From Hymenobacter coccineus (GTDB taxonomy: Bacteria > Bacteroidota > Bacteroidia > Cytophagales > Hymenobacteraceae): a stretch of 38,311 nt of DNA. The stretch covers positions 1-38,311 of the forward strand of contig NZ_MDZA01000308.1 of assembly GCF_001816125.1 (NCBI RefSeq). The letters run 5' to 3'. The position numbers and the translations under genes were made by a program. The first letter of the stretch is position 1. The number at the start of each line of letters is the position of its first letter. The notes beneath the pieces are model-generated. The model did no database searches. It was not told the DNA's origin and was given only the letters and a program-made list of their open reading frames with translations. This document shows positions 1 through 9,047 of this stretch, piece after piece.

Positions 1-1014
1 CACTGCTCCGCCCTGCGGCTTCCAGTACCCCGCTCGCCAACATTTTGCCGGGCGGCCGCCCGCCAGCCGACAGGCTAGCCGCTTCCTGGCCGCGCGTCGA
101 ACTGGCCAGCACCAGCAAGGCCCCACCGGGCCGCAGGTGCGCGGTGGCGTGCGCAAGGCCCTGCTTCAGCACGAACCGTTCCCCCATCGGCACCTCGGCA
201 GCCGGCGCGGGCCCCGGGGTAGTCGCGGGCAGCGGCGGCACAACGGCCCGTTTCTTCGGCAGCGGGCGCTTGGCGGGGGCCCCAGCCGCGGCAACGGGTG
301 GCACCGCAGCCAGTGTGGGGCCCCAGCGGCGGCCAGCGCCGTCCCCATCAAAAATGCCTGGGCTTCGGCCGGAGTGATGGTGAGCACCTTGGCGGCCAGC
401 AGCTGCACCATGGCGGCGGGCAGCGACGGAAACGGCGGCTGCGACACCAGTTTCTGGGCGTCGGGCAGCACGTCTTGCATGGCGCGCTCCTTCTTGCCCA
501 GCATCAGGTAGGCCTCGGCTTTGCGGCGGGCCGAGTGGTTGAGGATGTTGTCGCGGAGCAGAAACGTGTCGAGGTAGCCGGCGATTTCGTCCGGCTCATC
601 TTCCTGCAAATCAAACTTGCAGAACAGCTTATCCTTGAATTCGCCGCTCGTGAAGGAGAAGTAAAACCGCCAGTGCCGGCCGTCGGTGATGATGGTGAAG
701 AGGGCCGTGTGGTCGCGGTTGTAGTCGCGCAGCTGCCGTTCCACCGCCGCTAGATCGGCCGCGAAGGCCCCCACGGCCTTGCACTCGATGAACACGGCCG
801 TGGCTTCAAAACCGGCGGTGAACAGGGCCACGTCCACCCGCGTGTTATCCTCCTTTTTGGTGGCCTTGAACTCGGTGTACACCTCCGTGGGGTTCCACAC
901 GTCCCAGCCCAGCGCCTGCACCACCCGCGCCACCAGCGAGAGGCGCACGTGCTCTTCGTTCTTGTATTCGTGGCGGCGCAGGCGCTGCCGGATGTCCAGT
1001 AAAATCTCTTGCAT
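1..1014 (-). CDS. PD-(D/E)XK nuclease-like (HsdR N-terminal type) protein, C-terminus cut by window edge, one apparent frameshift
   Basis: The N-terminal ~180 residues resemble the N-terminal domain of type I restriction R subunits and the stand-alone proteins that carry it. A PD-(D/E)XK-like core is visible: Asp61 in RVDVALF, then Glu77 and Lys79 in IECKA. The ATG at 1014 is the natural start. The frame runs to a TGA at 166, but from about position 324 it reads as arginine/proline-rich nonsense. Adding one base in the GGGGCCCC tract at 317-324 opens a sensible frame to the window edge, with a Pro/Lys-rich linker and a stretch ending KMLASGVLEAAG that resembles DUF4357. That domain is often found at the C-terminus of such proteins. 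No methylase or specificity subunit is adjacent, so restriction activity is not shown. The domain call is fairly safe; the biological role is unknown. Confidence 0.7.
317..324. other. apparent 1-base frame loss in GGGGCCCC tract (nuclease-like gene)
   Basis: On the minus strand the reading GCT-GGG-GCC-CCA leads into nonsense. With one more C it becomes GCT-GGG-GCC-CC(C)-ACA and continues as a plausible open frame to the window edge. Confidence 0.6.
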
Positions 1015-1100
1015 TGCCGCGTGTCGGTATGGGGGCCCAATGCCAAAGAACGCACCAAAATTCGCAAGGCCGGGGCCCCAATCCGCCGTAACTTTCGGTA

Positions 1101-1325
1101 ATGGTTCGCTCCCTGGCCCGCTCGTTTTTTCTCGCCCTTATCTGGCTCTACCGGCACCTGATTTCGCCGCTCACGCCGCCCAGCTGCCGCTACACGCCCA
1201 CCTGCTCGGCCTACGCGGCCGAGGCCATCACCAAATACGGGCCCTGGCGCGGGGGCCGGCTGGCGCTGCGGCGCATCGGCCGCTGCCACCCCTGGGGCGG
1301 CCACGGCTACGACCCGGTGCCGTAG
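1101..1325 (+). CDS. yidD: membrane protein insertion efficiency factor YidD
   Basis: A 74-residue protein with the complete YidD signature: a short hydrophobic N-terminus ([19 protein letters not shown]), then the Cys motif [11 protein letters not shown] and the [15 protein letters not shown] end. The family is a small inner-membrane-associated protein that helps YidC-dependent insertion of membrane proteins. Length and ends match the family. It is divergent from the nuclease-like gene and is not near rpmH-rnpA-yidC, its usual neighbourhood in many other phyla. Start ATG is at 1101. Confidence 0.95.
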   Translation: MVRSLARSFFLALIWLYRHLISPLTPPSCRYTPTCSAYAAEAITKYGPWRGGRLALRRIGRCHPWGGHGYDPVP

Positions 1326-1363
1326 GTTGGTGGGGCCCCCGCGGGGCAGTTTCCAAGACGTCG

Positions 1364-1465
1364 GGCTGTAGCGCGAACTCTGTAGTTCGCGGCTCTCGCT
1401 TCGTCCTGTCGGTTACCGTTGGGCGACTGGGCAGCGCCGCGAACTACAAAGTTCGCGCTACAGCC
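1364..1465. repeat. inverted repeat element, family A copy 1
   Basis: Arms at 1364-1393 and 1436-1465 are 30 nt each with one mismatch. Each arm is itself a hairpin (CGCGAACT, 4-nt loop, AGTTCGCG). The 42-nt linker contains TCGCTTCGTCCTG, which recurs in copy 3 (26311-26406). The element lies in the gap between yidD and the 3' end of susD, so it could also act as a bidirectional terminator. Confidence 0.9.
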
Positions 1466-1550
1466 AAAAAGGCCGCTTGCGTTGCCCGCTTGTGGCGGCA
1501 AAGCAAGCGGCTTTAAGGGGATGCGCGGGGCCCCACGGGGCCCTAATCAG

Positions 1551-3065
1551 TTACCAACCCGGGTTTTGCTTGATGTTGGGATTGGTGTTCAGCTCGCCTT
1601 GCGGGATGGGGAAATAGGCGTTGCGGGCCGTGAAAAACTCCTTACCTACTTTGTCGCTGTTCTTGATTTCCTGCTCCAGCAGGCCCCAGCGCTTCAAGTC
1701 GTAAAAGCGCTGGCCTTCGCGGAAGAATTCGAGCATGCGCTGGTGCCGGAGTTCAGCCATCATTTGTGAGGCATCGAAGCCTGCCGCTAGCGCCGTCAGT
1801 TTGGCGCGAGCCCGGACGCGGTTAATCAGTGGGTAGGCTTCGGCCGGGCGGCCCTGCATGGTCAGCGTCTCAGCGTACAGCAGCAAAATGTCGGCGTAGC
1901 GCAGGACTTTTTCGTTGATTTCCGAGATGTAGATGCCCTCGTTGGCTTCGCGCCAGTTCTGGTACTTGCGGACCATCGACTTGTAGCCAAACACGAGCTT
2001 GAAATCGGTGAATGGCCGGTTGTAGTACGTGGCGCCGGGGTAGTCCCACACCAGCGAGGCGTACATGCGGGGGTCAAGGGAATCGCCTACGGCTTTCTCC
2101 CGCTGGAACTCGTTGAAAACCTTGTCGGTGGGCGATACTTCGAACCAACCGGCCACTTCGGTGGGGGCAAATTCCTGGGCCGTCGTCACGCCCAGGGCCT
2201 CGTTGGCGTTTTCGCCGGCCCAGGGCTGCGAGCCGCCCACGTTTTGGTTCTGAATCTCGAAGAGCGACTCGGCGTTGTTGTCGCCAGTCTTCACGAAGTT
2301 GTCCTCAAATTTCGGCATCAAGGCGTAGGTGAAGGGCGACTGCGCCACCCCGCTGGGCAGGGCCAGCTGCTTGAAGGCCTTCTCGGCCTCGGCCCAGTTT
2401 TTCTGGTACACGTAGGCCTTGCCCAGGAAGCCCAAGGCGGCGCCCTTGGTGGCGCGGCCCACCATGGCGGCCGGGTAGGCCGCAGGTAAGCCGGCGGCGG
2501 CAGCCTGCAAGTCGCTCACGGCCTGCGCCCACACGGCGGTTTCGGGCGACTGGCTGGCGAAGTAATCGGTTCGCTCGACCGGCACCTTGGTGATGATGGG
2601 CACCGACCCAAAATTCATGGCCAAGTAGTAGTAGTTCAGCCCGCGCAGGAATTGAGCTTCGGCGATGTACTGCTGCTTGGAAGCGTCGGGGAGCGACGAG
2701 AGGGGTGCGTTCTCGATGATTTGGTTGGCCCGAAAAATGGCCGTGTAGAAGCCCGTGAACAACGAGCCAGGCACGCCCGTGGTGGCGTTGTTGGTGAAGG
2801 TGGCGAGCTGGTACAAGTCCTTCACGTCGTTGCGGATGACGAAGTCGTCACCGCGGCCATTGGTGGTTTCAATGCCGCGCACGCCGAAGTAGCCGTTGTT
2901 CACGTCGTGGAACACCTTGTAGGTAGCGGCCAGCCCCGACATAAAGTCGGCGTCGGTTTTCCAGAAGTTGGTTTGCACCACCGAGTTGGGGCTCACCTGG
3001 TCGAGGTTTTTGGTGCAGGCCGCCAGGCTCAGGGCCAGGCAGGCAATGTAAAGAGCTGATTTCAT
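1551..3065 (-). CDS. SusD/RagB-family outer membrane nutrient-binding lipoprotein
   Basis: A 504-residue protein with a lipoprotein signal (lipobox LAAC, Cys17) followed by the SusD fold: N-terminal TPR-like repeats (for example AEAQFLRGLNYYYLAMNFG near residues 135-153) and the typical C-terminal block RHQRMLEFFREGQRFYDLKRWG, ending NPNIKQNPGW. SusD proteins sit on the cell surface as the lid of the SusC transporter and bind the ligand. It follows susC by 23 bp on the same strand, so the two are surely one operon. The ligand cannot be told from sequence, and no glycoside hydrolase or peptidase is linked. Confidence 0.95.
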   Translation of the reverse strand: MKSALYIACLALSLAACTKNLDQVSPNSVVQTNFWKTDADFMSGLAATYKVFHDVNNGYFGVRGIETTNGRGDDFVIRNDVKDLYQLATFTNNATTGVPGSLFTGFYTAIFRANQIIENAPLSSLPDASKQQYIAEAQFLRGLNYYYLAMNFGSVPIITKVPVERTDYFASQSPETAVWAQAVSDLQAAAAGLPAAYPAAMVGRATKGAALGFLGKAYVYQKNWAEAEKAFKQLALPSGVAQSPFTYALMPKFEDNFVKTGDNNAESLFEIQNQNVGGSQPWAGENANEALGVTTAQEFAPTEVAGWFEVSPTDKVFNEFQREKAVGDSLDPRMYASLVWDYPGATYYNRPFTDFKLVFGYKSMVRKYQNWREANEGIYISEINEKVLRYADILLLYAETLTMQGRPAEAYPLINRVRARAKLTALAAGFDASQMMAELRHQRMLEFFREGQRFYDLKRWGLLEQEIKNSDKVGKEFFTARNAYFPIPQGELNTNPNIKQNPGW

Positions 3066-3088
3066 GACAGTAGCGCGTTAAGAAACAC

Positions 3089-6000
3089 CTAAAAAGAGAG
3101 CTGGACGCCCAGCAGCGAGTTGCGAGCCAGTGGGTAGGCCACGTGCGGGAAGTCCACGCCGCGGTCGAGGATGCCGCCGCCCGGGCTGCCGGCGTTGTAG
3201 CGCCCCAGGTCGGGGTTGAAGCCCGTGTACTTGGTGATGGTGAACAAGTTGTCGAAGCTCAGGTAGATGCGGCAGGAGCTGATTTTGGCGCTCGTGAGCA
3301 GGTTTTTCGACAGCGTGTAGCCCAGCTGCAGGGTGCGCAGCCGCAGGTAAGAGCCGCTCTCCAGGAAGCGGTCGGAGGTCTGGCTGTTCAGGTTGGGGTC
3401 GTTGATGACGGCCCGCGGGAAGTTGGTGTGGTTGTCGGGCGTCCAGGCGTTCAGGGTGGCCGGCGAGTAGTTGAACTCCAGGTTCATGCCTTCCAAGTCT
3501 TCCCGGGCCCCGTTGTAGATTTTGTTGCCCTGGGTGCCCTGGAAGAACAGGCTCAGGTCGAAGTTTTTCCAGGCCGCGTTGGTGCCGAAGCCGTAGGTGA
3601 ACTTGGGCGTGGGGCTGCCGCAGTACTGCCGGTCGTTCTGGTCAATCTGGCCGTCGCCGTTCGCGTCCACAAAGCGCACGTCGCCGGGCTTGGCGCTGGG
3701 CTGAATCAGCTTGCCGTCCTGGCTGTGGGCGTTCACCTCGTCCTGCGAATTGAAAATGCCGTCGGTCCGAATCAGGTAGAAAGCGCCGATGGGGCCCCCA
3801 GCCTCGGTGACGGTGGCCGAGGCGCCGTGGTGGGTGGGCTGGCCGCCGAAGATTTGCTGGGTACCGGTGCCCAGGAAGTCCACGTTGTTGGCAATAGCCG
3901 TGAACGTGCCCGTTACCTGGTAAGTAAAGTCGCCCACTTTGTGGTTGTAGGCCAGGCCGGCCTCGATGCCCTTGTTGGTAATCTGGCCGGCGTTGACGTA
4001 GGGCGGCGAGCCGCTGGCGCCGGTGGTGAGCGGGATGGGCACTTGCAGCAGCACGTCGGAGTTCTGCCGCACGAAGTAGTCCAGGGTCAGGTTCAGCTTG
4101 TTGTCGAAGAAGCCCAGGTCGGTACCCACGTCAACGGTTTTCGACGTTTCCCACTTGATGTTGGGCGTGGAAAACGTGGTCTGGATGGCCCCCGACCATA
4201 GGTGCTGGTCCTGGCCAATCACGTAGTTGGTGTTGGAGGCGATGAGCGGGATGTAGCGGTAGTCGTTGATTTCCTGGTTGCCCAGGATGCCGTAGCTAGC
4301 CCGCAGCTTGAAGTTGCTCACCACGCCCAGCGCGGACTTGAAGAACTGCTCGTTGGCCACGTTCCAGGCCAGGGCGATGGACGGGAAGTTGCCATATTTA
4401 TAAGCCGGCCCGAAGCGCGACGAGCCGTCGCGGCGGAACGTGCCGGTGATGACGTAGCGGTCGTCGTAGGAGTACACCAAGCGGCCCAGGTACGAGAGCA
4501 GCGCGCTCTGGTAGGCGTTGCCGCCGCTGGCAATGTTGGTAATGCCCGCGTCGAGCTGCTGGATGCCGGTGGGCATGCCGCTCTTCGAGCCGCTGAGGAT
4601 TTCGTACTTGGTGTTCTGGTAAGTGTACCCGGCCAGGGCGTTGATGCTGTGCTTGCCCACCACGGTGCCGTAGTTCAGGGTGTGTTCCTGCAGGAAGTAG
4701 TTCATCTGCGAGCGGTTCTGGAAGAGGTCAGCGTCGGCGTTGTTGAACAGCGCGTTCTGGCCCTTGAGGTCCCCCAGGGCGTAGGGAGAAGTGTAGTCGT
4801 TGTAGGCCCCAAAGGTGTTGGTGTAGCCCACATTGAAGCGATACTTGAGGCCCTTGAACAGCGACACCTCCGCGAAGGCGTTGATGATGGCGGCGGTGCT
4901 GTTGGTTTCCGGCTTTTCCAGGTTCAGCTGGGCCACGGGGTTGGCCACGTTCACCACGGGCCCGTAGGCCCCGGCGTAGCCGCCCACCGCGTCGGGGGCG
5001 TACACGCCGTACACCGGAATCATCTTCAGAGCCGAGCCCACTGGGTTGCCGCCCTGGCCGCCCCAGCCGCCGGCCATGCCGCGCCAGTACTCCTTGGTCA
5101 GAATCACCGTTTCGCCCACCCGGAAGCGGCCCTTGGTGAAGTCGGTTTTCAGGCGCAGATTCCAGCGGTTATAGTCGGTTTGCTTCACGATGCCCTGCTG
5201 GTCGAGGTAGGCCCCCGAGAGGCTGTAGGTGAAGTTGTCGCCGCCGCCGCTGGCCGCCGCGGTATAGTTCTGCATGGGCGCCACGCGGTAAATCTCCTTT
5301 TGCCAGTCGGTGCCGGCGCCCAGGGTTTCGGGGTTTTTAGCAATGTCGAGCCGCGGCAGGCCGGCGTTGTCGTGGGCCGCGTTGCTCACGCCCGCCCACT
5401 CCGAGGCGTTCAGCACCTTAATCTTGTGGGCAATCTGCTGGGCCCCCACGTAGCCGCCTACGTCGATGCGGTTCTCGCCTTTCTTGCCTGACTTGGTCGT
5501 GATGAGCACCACGCCGTTGGCCGCCCGCGAGCCGTAGATGGCCGCCGCCGAGGCGTCTTTCAGGATGTCGAGCGAGGCAATGTCGGTCGGGTTCAGGTTG
5601 TTGATGTTGTCCACCTGCACACCGTCCACGATGTAGAGCGGGTTGTTGTTGTTGAGCGAGCCGGCCCCGCGCACCAGGATGCGCACCCCGGAGCCGGGGT
5701 CGCCGCCCGCCGATTCGATCTGCACGCCGGCCACGCGGCCTTGCAGCGACTTCTGCACCGTGTTGGAGCCCTGCGTGCGGATGTCCTCCGCCTTGATGGA
5801 CGAGATGGCGCCCGTCACGTCTTGCCGGCGCTGGGTGCCGTAGCCCACCACCACTACTTCGCCCAGGGCCTCGGTATCGGGCGCTAGCGCGGCCCCCACA
5901 GTGCTGCGGCCGCCGATGGCGGCCTCCTGCGCCTTGTAGCCCACGAAGGAAAATAGGAGTACGCCGGTGGCAGGGTTCGGCACGGCGAGGGAGTAGTTAC

Positions 6001-6187
6001 CGCCCACATCCGTGGCCGTGCCCACCGACGTGCCCTTAAGCAGCACCGTGACGCCGGGCAGACCTACGCCGCTGGCATCGGTTATTTTTCCGGTTACGGT
6101 CGTGCCCTGGGCATAGGCCCCGGCCATTGACCACAGAAGTAACAGGAGGCACCAAAGGCCACCTTTTGGGAGGGTAACGTTTTTCAT
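3089..6187 (-). CDS. SusC/RagA-family TonB-linked outer membrane transporter
   Basis: About 1030 residues. I take the ATG at 6187 (MKNVTLPKGG) because a Sec signal peptide ending AYAQ follows directly; a reading from 6250 would add about 20 unlikely residues. Domains in order: carboxypeptidase-regulatory-like domain (VTGKITDASGVGLPGVTV), the SusC hallmark EVVVVGYGTQRRQDVTGAIS, a plug with NPLYIVDGVQVDNINN and LKDASAAAIYGSRAANGV, then a long beta-barrel ending in a terminal Phe. It imports a ligand handed over by the SusD partner, using TonB energy. It is the first gene of the susC-susD operon and is preceded by a long AT-rich region (6250-6640) that probably holds the promoter. Confidence 0.96.
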   Translation of the reverse strand: MKNVTLPKGGLWCLLLLLWSMAGAYAQGTTVTGKITDASGVGLPGVTVLLKGTSVGTATDVGGNYSLAVPNPATGVLLFSFVGYKAQEAAIGGRSTVGAALAPDTEALGEVVVVGYGTQRRQDVTGAISSIKAEDIRTQGSNTVQKSLQGRVAGVQIESAGGDPGSGVRILVRGAGSLNNNNPLYIVDGVQVDNINNLNPTDIASLDILKDASAAAIYGSRAANGVVLITTKSGKKGENRIDVGGYVGAQQIAHKIKVLNASEWAGVSNAAHDNAGLPRLDIAKNPETLGAGTDWQKEIYRVAPMQNYTAAASGGGDNFTYSLSGAYLDQQGIVKQTDYNRWNLRLKTDFTKGRFRVGETVILTKEYWRGMAGGWGGQGGNPVGSALKMIPVYGVYAPDAVGGYAGAYGPVVNVANPVAQLNLEKPETNSTAAIINAFAEVSLFKGLKYRFNVGYTNTFGAYNDYTSPYALGDLKGQNALFNNADADLFQNRSQMNYFLQEHTLNYGTVVGKHSINALAGYTYQNTKYEILSGSKSGMPTGIQQLDAGITNIASGGNAYQSALLSYLGRLVYSYDDRYVITGTFRRDGSSRFGPAYKYGNFPSIALAWNVANEQFFKSALGVVSNFKLRASYGILGNQEINDYRYIPLIASNTNYVIGQDQHLWSGAIQTTFSTPNIKWETSKTVDVGTDLGFFDNKLNLTLDYFVRQNSDVLLQVPIPLTTGASGSPPYVNAGQITNKGIEAGLAYNHKVGDFTYQVTGTFTAIANNVDFLGTGTQQIFGGQPTHHGASATVTEAGGPIGAFYLIRTDGIFNSQDEVNAHSQDGKLIQPSAKPGDVRFVDANGDGQIDQNDRQYCGSPTPKFTYGFGTNAAWKNFDLSLFFQGTQGNKIYNGAREDLEGMNLEFNYSPATLNAWTPDNHTNFPRAVINDPNLNSQTSDRFLESGSYLRLRTLQLGYTLSKNLLTSAKISSCRIYLSFDNLFTITKYTGFNPDLGRYNAGSPGGGILDRGVDFPHVAYPLARNSLLGVQLSF

Positions 6188-6727
6188 AAGCTGCGCTGGT
6201 TGGTAAGGTGAGGGATAGAGGTAGGGATAGTAAAAGCAGGGGCCCCGCACCGGCGGGGAGTACTTAGTGGGCAGGCCGGCGAAAGAGCAGGTAAGATGCC
6301 GGGTTAGACAATCGTTTGTTATTGTATTAACAAGATGCCGCGTTCCAAAACCAAATCCTGGGTGCTACCAGCTAGAGCGGCACAATCCATTTATATGGCT
6401 ATCTAAGTGCAATTATAGACGGAATTTGTAGATAAAGCCAAATGGGTCTTGGATTTAACTTAATTATATTGAACTGCTACGCACCCAATGCACGGGATAC
6501 CTGCTATAAAACCGGAAGCATTTTGACCTAGGACGATAATTAACGCAAACGTTTGATAAGTAACAGAACAATTAATATCGTGGTCAATAGCTATTAAGTA
6601 CTGTTAGTAGCAAACATTATCATGTTGCTTGCTCGGCGGTATGGCCGGGCCTGGGGGCCCTGGCATACCGGCATCTTTTAACTACCAGCGCCAACTAAAC
6701 CGGGCTCCAGCTGCGTAGAAGGCAGCT
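6188..6727. other. 540-bp non-coding region upstream of susC, AT-rich core
   Basis: No credible ORF on either strand. From about 6300 to 6620 the base composition drops sharply to AT-rich, unlike the surrounding GC-rich genes. No strict TAnnTTTG -7 box facing susC was found. A perfect 10-bp palindrome lies at 6546-6555. The stretch probably carries control sequences for susCD, and possibly for the divergent lipoprotein gene. Confidence 0.6.
6546..6555. promoter_or_regulatory. palindrome CAAACGTTTG, possible LacI-type operator
   Basis: A perfect 10-bp palindrome centred on CG, with AAACGTTT as the core, in the AT-rich region upstream of susC. LacI/GalR-family operators are often CG-centred palindromes of this kind. 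No regulator gene is in the window, so the assignment is a guess from shape and place. Confidence 0.3.
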
Positions 6728-7714
6728 ATGAAATCTTCACTCTTCCTGCCCGCCAGCCTCGCCCTGCTTCTAACGGCGGCAGCCTGCTCCCAGGCCCAAA
6801 ATGACCAGGCCGCCACCCAAACCGATGCTACCCAGCAAACCGGGCCGGAGCAAGGCCAGCAAGCTGGTGGCAAAAAGAAAAAGGACAAGGGCGGCGACCG
6901 CCGCAAAGACAAGGACGCCGCCGCCCAAATCCCGGGCCTGCGCCAGGTGGGCTCGCTCAAGGGCGTGGTGTCCGAAAGCTCGGGCCTGTGCCCAGCCGAC
7001 CAGCCGGGCACCTACTTCAGCTTCGGCGACGAGGGCAACGACGCCACGCTGTACCGCATCAGCGCCACCGGCCAGTTGCAGGGCACGTTGTCGCTGGGTA
7101 CCAACAATTCGGACTGGGAAAGCCTGAGCCGCGACGACCAGGGCAACTACTTCGTGGGCGACTGCGGCAACAACGAAAACGACCGCCGCAACCTGGTCAT
7201 CCACCGCTTCCGCCCCGAGCAGCCCCGGCAGGTAGCCGACATCAAGTTCAAGTACCCCGACCAAACCGCGTTTCCGCCCGAGAAGAAAAAGGCCCGCAAC
7301 TTCGACTGCGAGGCCAGCCTCTGGCACGGCGGCAAGGTGTGGCTCTTCAGCAAAGACCGCGGCACCGACGCCACCAGCAAGGTGTACAGCGTGCCCGACC
7401 AGCCGGGTAGCTACACCGCCCAGCTCGTTACGAAACTGGCCATCCCCGGCCAGGTAACCGATGCCGCCCTGCGCCCCGACGGCCACCGCCTCGTGCTGCT
7501 GGGCCGCGGCGAGCTGTTCGTGCTCGATGGCAACTCGTGGGATGAAATCCTCAAAGCCACGCCCCGCCAGGTGAGCCTCGCCGGCGCTGGCCAAACCGAA
7601 GGCGCGGTATTTAAAGATGCCAACACGCTGCTCATCAGCACCGAGCAAGGCAGCTTTTACGAGTTCACGCTACCATTTAGTTTGAGGTTGTACGACTGTA
7701 GCTTGACTTTGTAG
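6728..7714 (+). CDS. putative lipoprotein, beta-propeller-like, unknown function
   Basis: 328 residues. A lipoprotein-type signal (LLLTAAACSQ, Cys20) is followed by a Gln-rich stretch, a Lys/Asp/Gly-rich linker (about residues 45-65), and a repetitive beta-rich domain with recurring units such as YFSFGDEGNDATLYRI, NYFVGDCGNNENDRRNLVI and LWHGGKVWLFSKDRG. These suggest a beta-propeller of the NHL or SdiA-regulated sort, but I do not recognise a specific family. It probably sits at the outer membrane or periplasmic face. The C-terminus is odd: after YEFTLPF the frame runs into repeat element A2 and stops inside its first arm, so the last residues come from repeat DNA. It is divergent from susC. 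Confidence 0.75.
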   Translation: MKSSLFLPASLALLLTAAACSQAQNDQAATQTDATQQTGPEQGQQAGGKKKKDKGGDRRKDKDAAAQIPGLRQVGSLKGVVSESSGLCPADQPGTYFSFGDEGNDATLYRISATGQLQGTLSLGTNNSDWESLSRDDQGNYFVGDCGNNENDRRNLVIHRFRPEQPRQVADIKFKYPDQTAFPPEKKKARNFDCEASLWHGGKVWLFSKDRGTDATSKVYSVPDQPGSYTAQLVTKLAIPGQVTDAALRPDGHRLVLLGRGELFVLDGNSWDEILKATPRQVSLAGAGQTEGAVFKDANTLLISTEQGSFYEFTLPFSLRLYDCSLTL

Positions 7715-7804
7715 TCCGAGCGTGAGCGCAGCGAGCATCTTGCGCTTAGCCGGTGCTAACGGGATCTCGCTGCGCTCGCGCTCGGACTACAAAGTCCAAG
7801 CTAC
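7698..7804. repeat. inverted repeat element, family A copy 2 (diverged)
   Basis: Arms at 7698-7735 and 7766-7804 pair over about 38 nt with one mismatch and one extra base. The outer part shares GACTTTGTAGTCC with family A copy 3, but the inner arm (GAGCGCAGCGAG) and the linker differ, so this is a diverged or related family. The TAG stop of the upstream lipoprotein gene lies inside the first arm (7712-7714). Confidence 0.85.
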
Positions 7805-7808
7805 GTTT

Positions 7809-7856
7809 AAACGACAGGGCCCCCACGGTTGCGTAACCGTGGGGGCCCTGTCGTTT
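7809..7856. terminator. bidirectional hairpin terminator between the lipoprotein gene and lgt
   Basis: Arms of 22 nt at 7809-7830 and 7835-7856 pair perfectly around a 4-nt loop, with a short T run after it on the plus strand (GTCGTTTT) and A/T flanks on both sides. It sits between two convergent genes. Confidence 0.8.
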
Positions 7857-7873
7857 TGGCTAGGTGCGGGGCG

Positions 7874-8920
7874 CTACTTGCGGCCAGCGGCGGGCGCGAT
7901 GGTGGGGGCCCCAGCGGCGGCGGCTTCGGCCGCGTCGAGGTCGCGCGGGGCGTAGCCGTAGGGGTTGTTCGGGTCTTTGCCGGCCCGCAGCAGCACCCAG
8001 ATGCCGATGAGGATGAACGGGATGCTGAGCAGCTGGCCCTGGTTGAGGAAGTTGCCGTTCTCGAACGATACCTGGTTCTCTTTCAGGTACTCCACTAACA
8101 GGCGGAAAGTGAAGAGCAGCACCACAAACAGCCCGAAGAGCTGCCCGCGCGGCGTTTTTTCCCGGGTGCGGTTCCACATCGAATACAGCAGCGCGAGCAG
8201 GAACACGCAGAACAGCGACTCGTAAATCTGGGTGGGGTGGCGCGGCACGGCCATCGGCGCGTCGGGGGCCACGGGCGTGCCTTCGGGCAGCAGGCGGTAG
8301 CTGGTGGTACCGTCGACCAGCTGCACGGGCACGGCGGCCACCTGCACGGCCCCGGCGGGCAGCGGGCGCGTCACGGGCACCAGGTGCTCCACGTCGCGCG
8401 GGAAGGTGAAGGCCCAGGGCGCGTCGGTGGGCTTGCCCACGATTTCGGAGTTCATCAGGTTGCCCATCCGAATGCAGGCCCCGCCCAGGGCCACCACAAT
8501 CACGATGCGGTCGAGCGTCCAGAGGTAGTCAAACTTGTTGTTGCGCGAGAAGAGCCACACCGCCAGTAAGATGCCAATGGTGGCGCCGTGGCTGGCCAAC
8601 CCGCCGTGCCAGATCTTAAACACTTCCAGCGGGTCTTTCAAAATGGCCGGCTCGTAGAACAGCACGTGCCCCAGCCGGGCCCCCACGATGGTGCCCACCA
8701 GCATGTACACCGTGATGACGTCGACCCAAAGCGGGGAAGTTTTCTCCGACCGGTAGATATGGCTCAGCACGAACGTGCCCAGCACGAACGGCGCCATGAA
8801 CAGCAGCCCGTACCAGCGCGGCGTGAGGGGCCCTATTTCCAGCCCAAACACGTGCCAGGGCCCCGCCGCGAAAATGGTGGGGTCAACATTCCAGAAAATA
8901 CTTGCGAGGGAAGAAAGCAT
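7874..8920 (-). CDS. lgt: prolipoprotein diacylglyceryl transferase Lgt
   Basis: A 348-residue polytopic membrane protein. It transfers diacylglycerol from phosphatidylglycerol to the lipobox Cys of prolipoproteins, the first step of lipoprotein maturation in the inner membrane. Visible landmarks: PRWYGLLF near the N-terminus, VGARLGHVLFY, KIWHGGLASHGA, the arginine motif GGACIRMGNLMNSEIVG, and HPTQIYESL followed by C-terminal membrane helices. A loop of about 50 residues between FPRDVEHLVPV and PRHPTQIYE is longer than in E. coli Lgt. The Ala/Pro-rich tail (AAEAAAAGAPTIAPAAG) is probably disordered. A TACCTTTG box at 8946-8953 supports the start at 8920. Confidence 0.97.
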   Translation of the reverse strand: MLSSLASIFWNVDPTIFAAGPWHVFGLEIGPLTPRWYGLLFMAPFVLGTFVLSHIYRSEKTSPLWVDVITVYMLVGTIVGARLGHVLFYEPAILKDPLEVFKIWHGGLASHGATIGILLAVWLFSRNNKFDYLWTLDRIVIVVALGGACIRMGNLMNSEIVGKPTDAPWAFTFPRDVEHLVPVTRPLPAGAVQVAAVPVQLVDGTTSYRLLPEGTPVAPDAPMAVPRHPTQIYESLFCVFLLALLYSMWNRTREKTPRGQLFGLFVVLLFTFRLLVEYLKENQVSFENGNFLNQGQLLSIPFILIGIWVLLRAGKDPNNPYGYAPRDLDAAEAAAAGAPTIAPAAGRK

Positions 8921-8945
8921 GCGCAGCGAAGGTGAAAGATGGTTT

Positions 8946-8953
8946 CAAAGGTA
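8946..8953 (-). promoter_or_regulatory. -7 box TACCTTTG for lgt
   Basis: An exact match to the Bacteroidota -7 consensus TAnnTTTG, read on the minus strand 26 nt before the lgt start. No clear TTG is seen at the -33 distance. Confidence 0.55.
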
Positions 8954-9047
8954 CTAAGCCCCCGGGCTTGGGGCCGGACCGGCCATTTGGGGCCCCCAGC
9001 GGCCGGCCCGGCCGGGGCATTCAAACGGCCCAGCCAGCGGGGGAAAA

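Noticed and set aside
3143..5491. Two long plus-strand ORFs (352 and 429 codons) opposite susC
   Set aside because: They are antisense to a complete SusC protein with all family motifs, lack any recognisable domain, and arise from GC-rich third positions.
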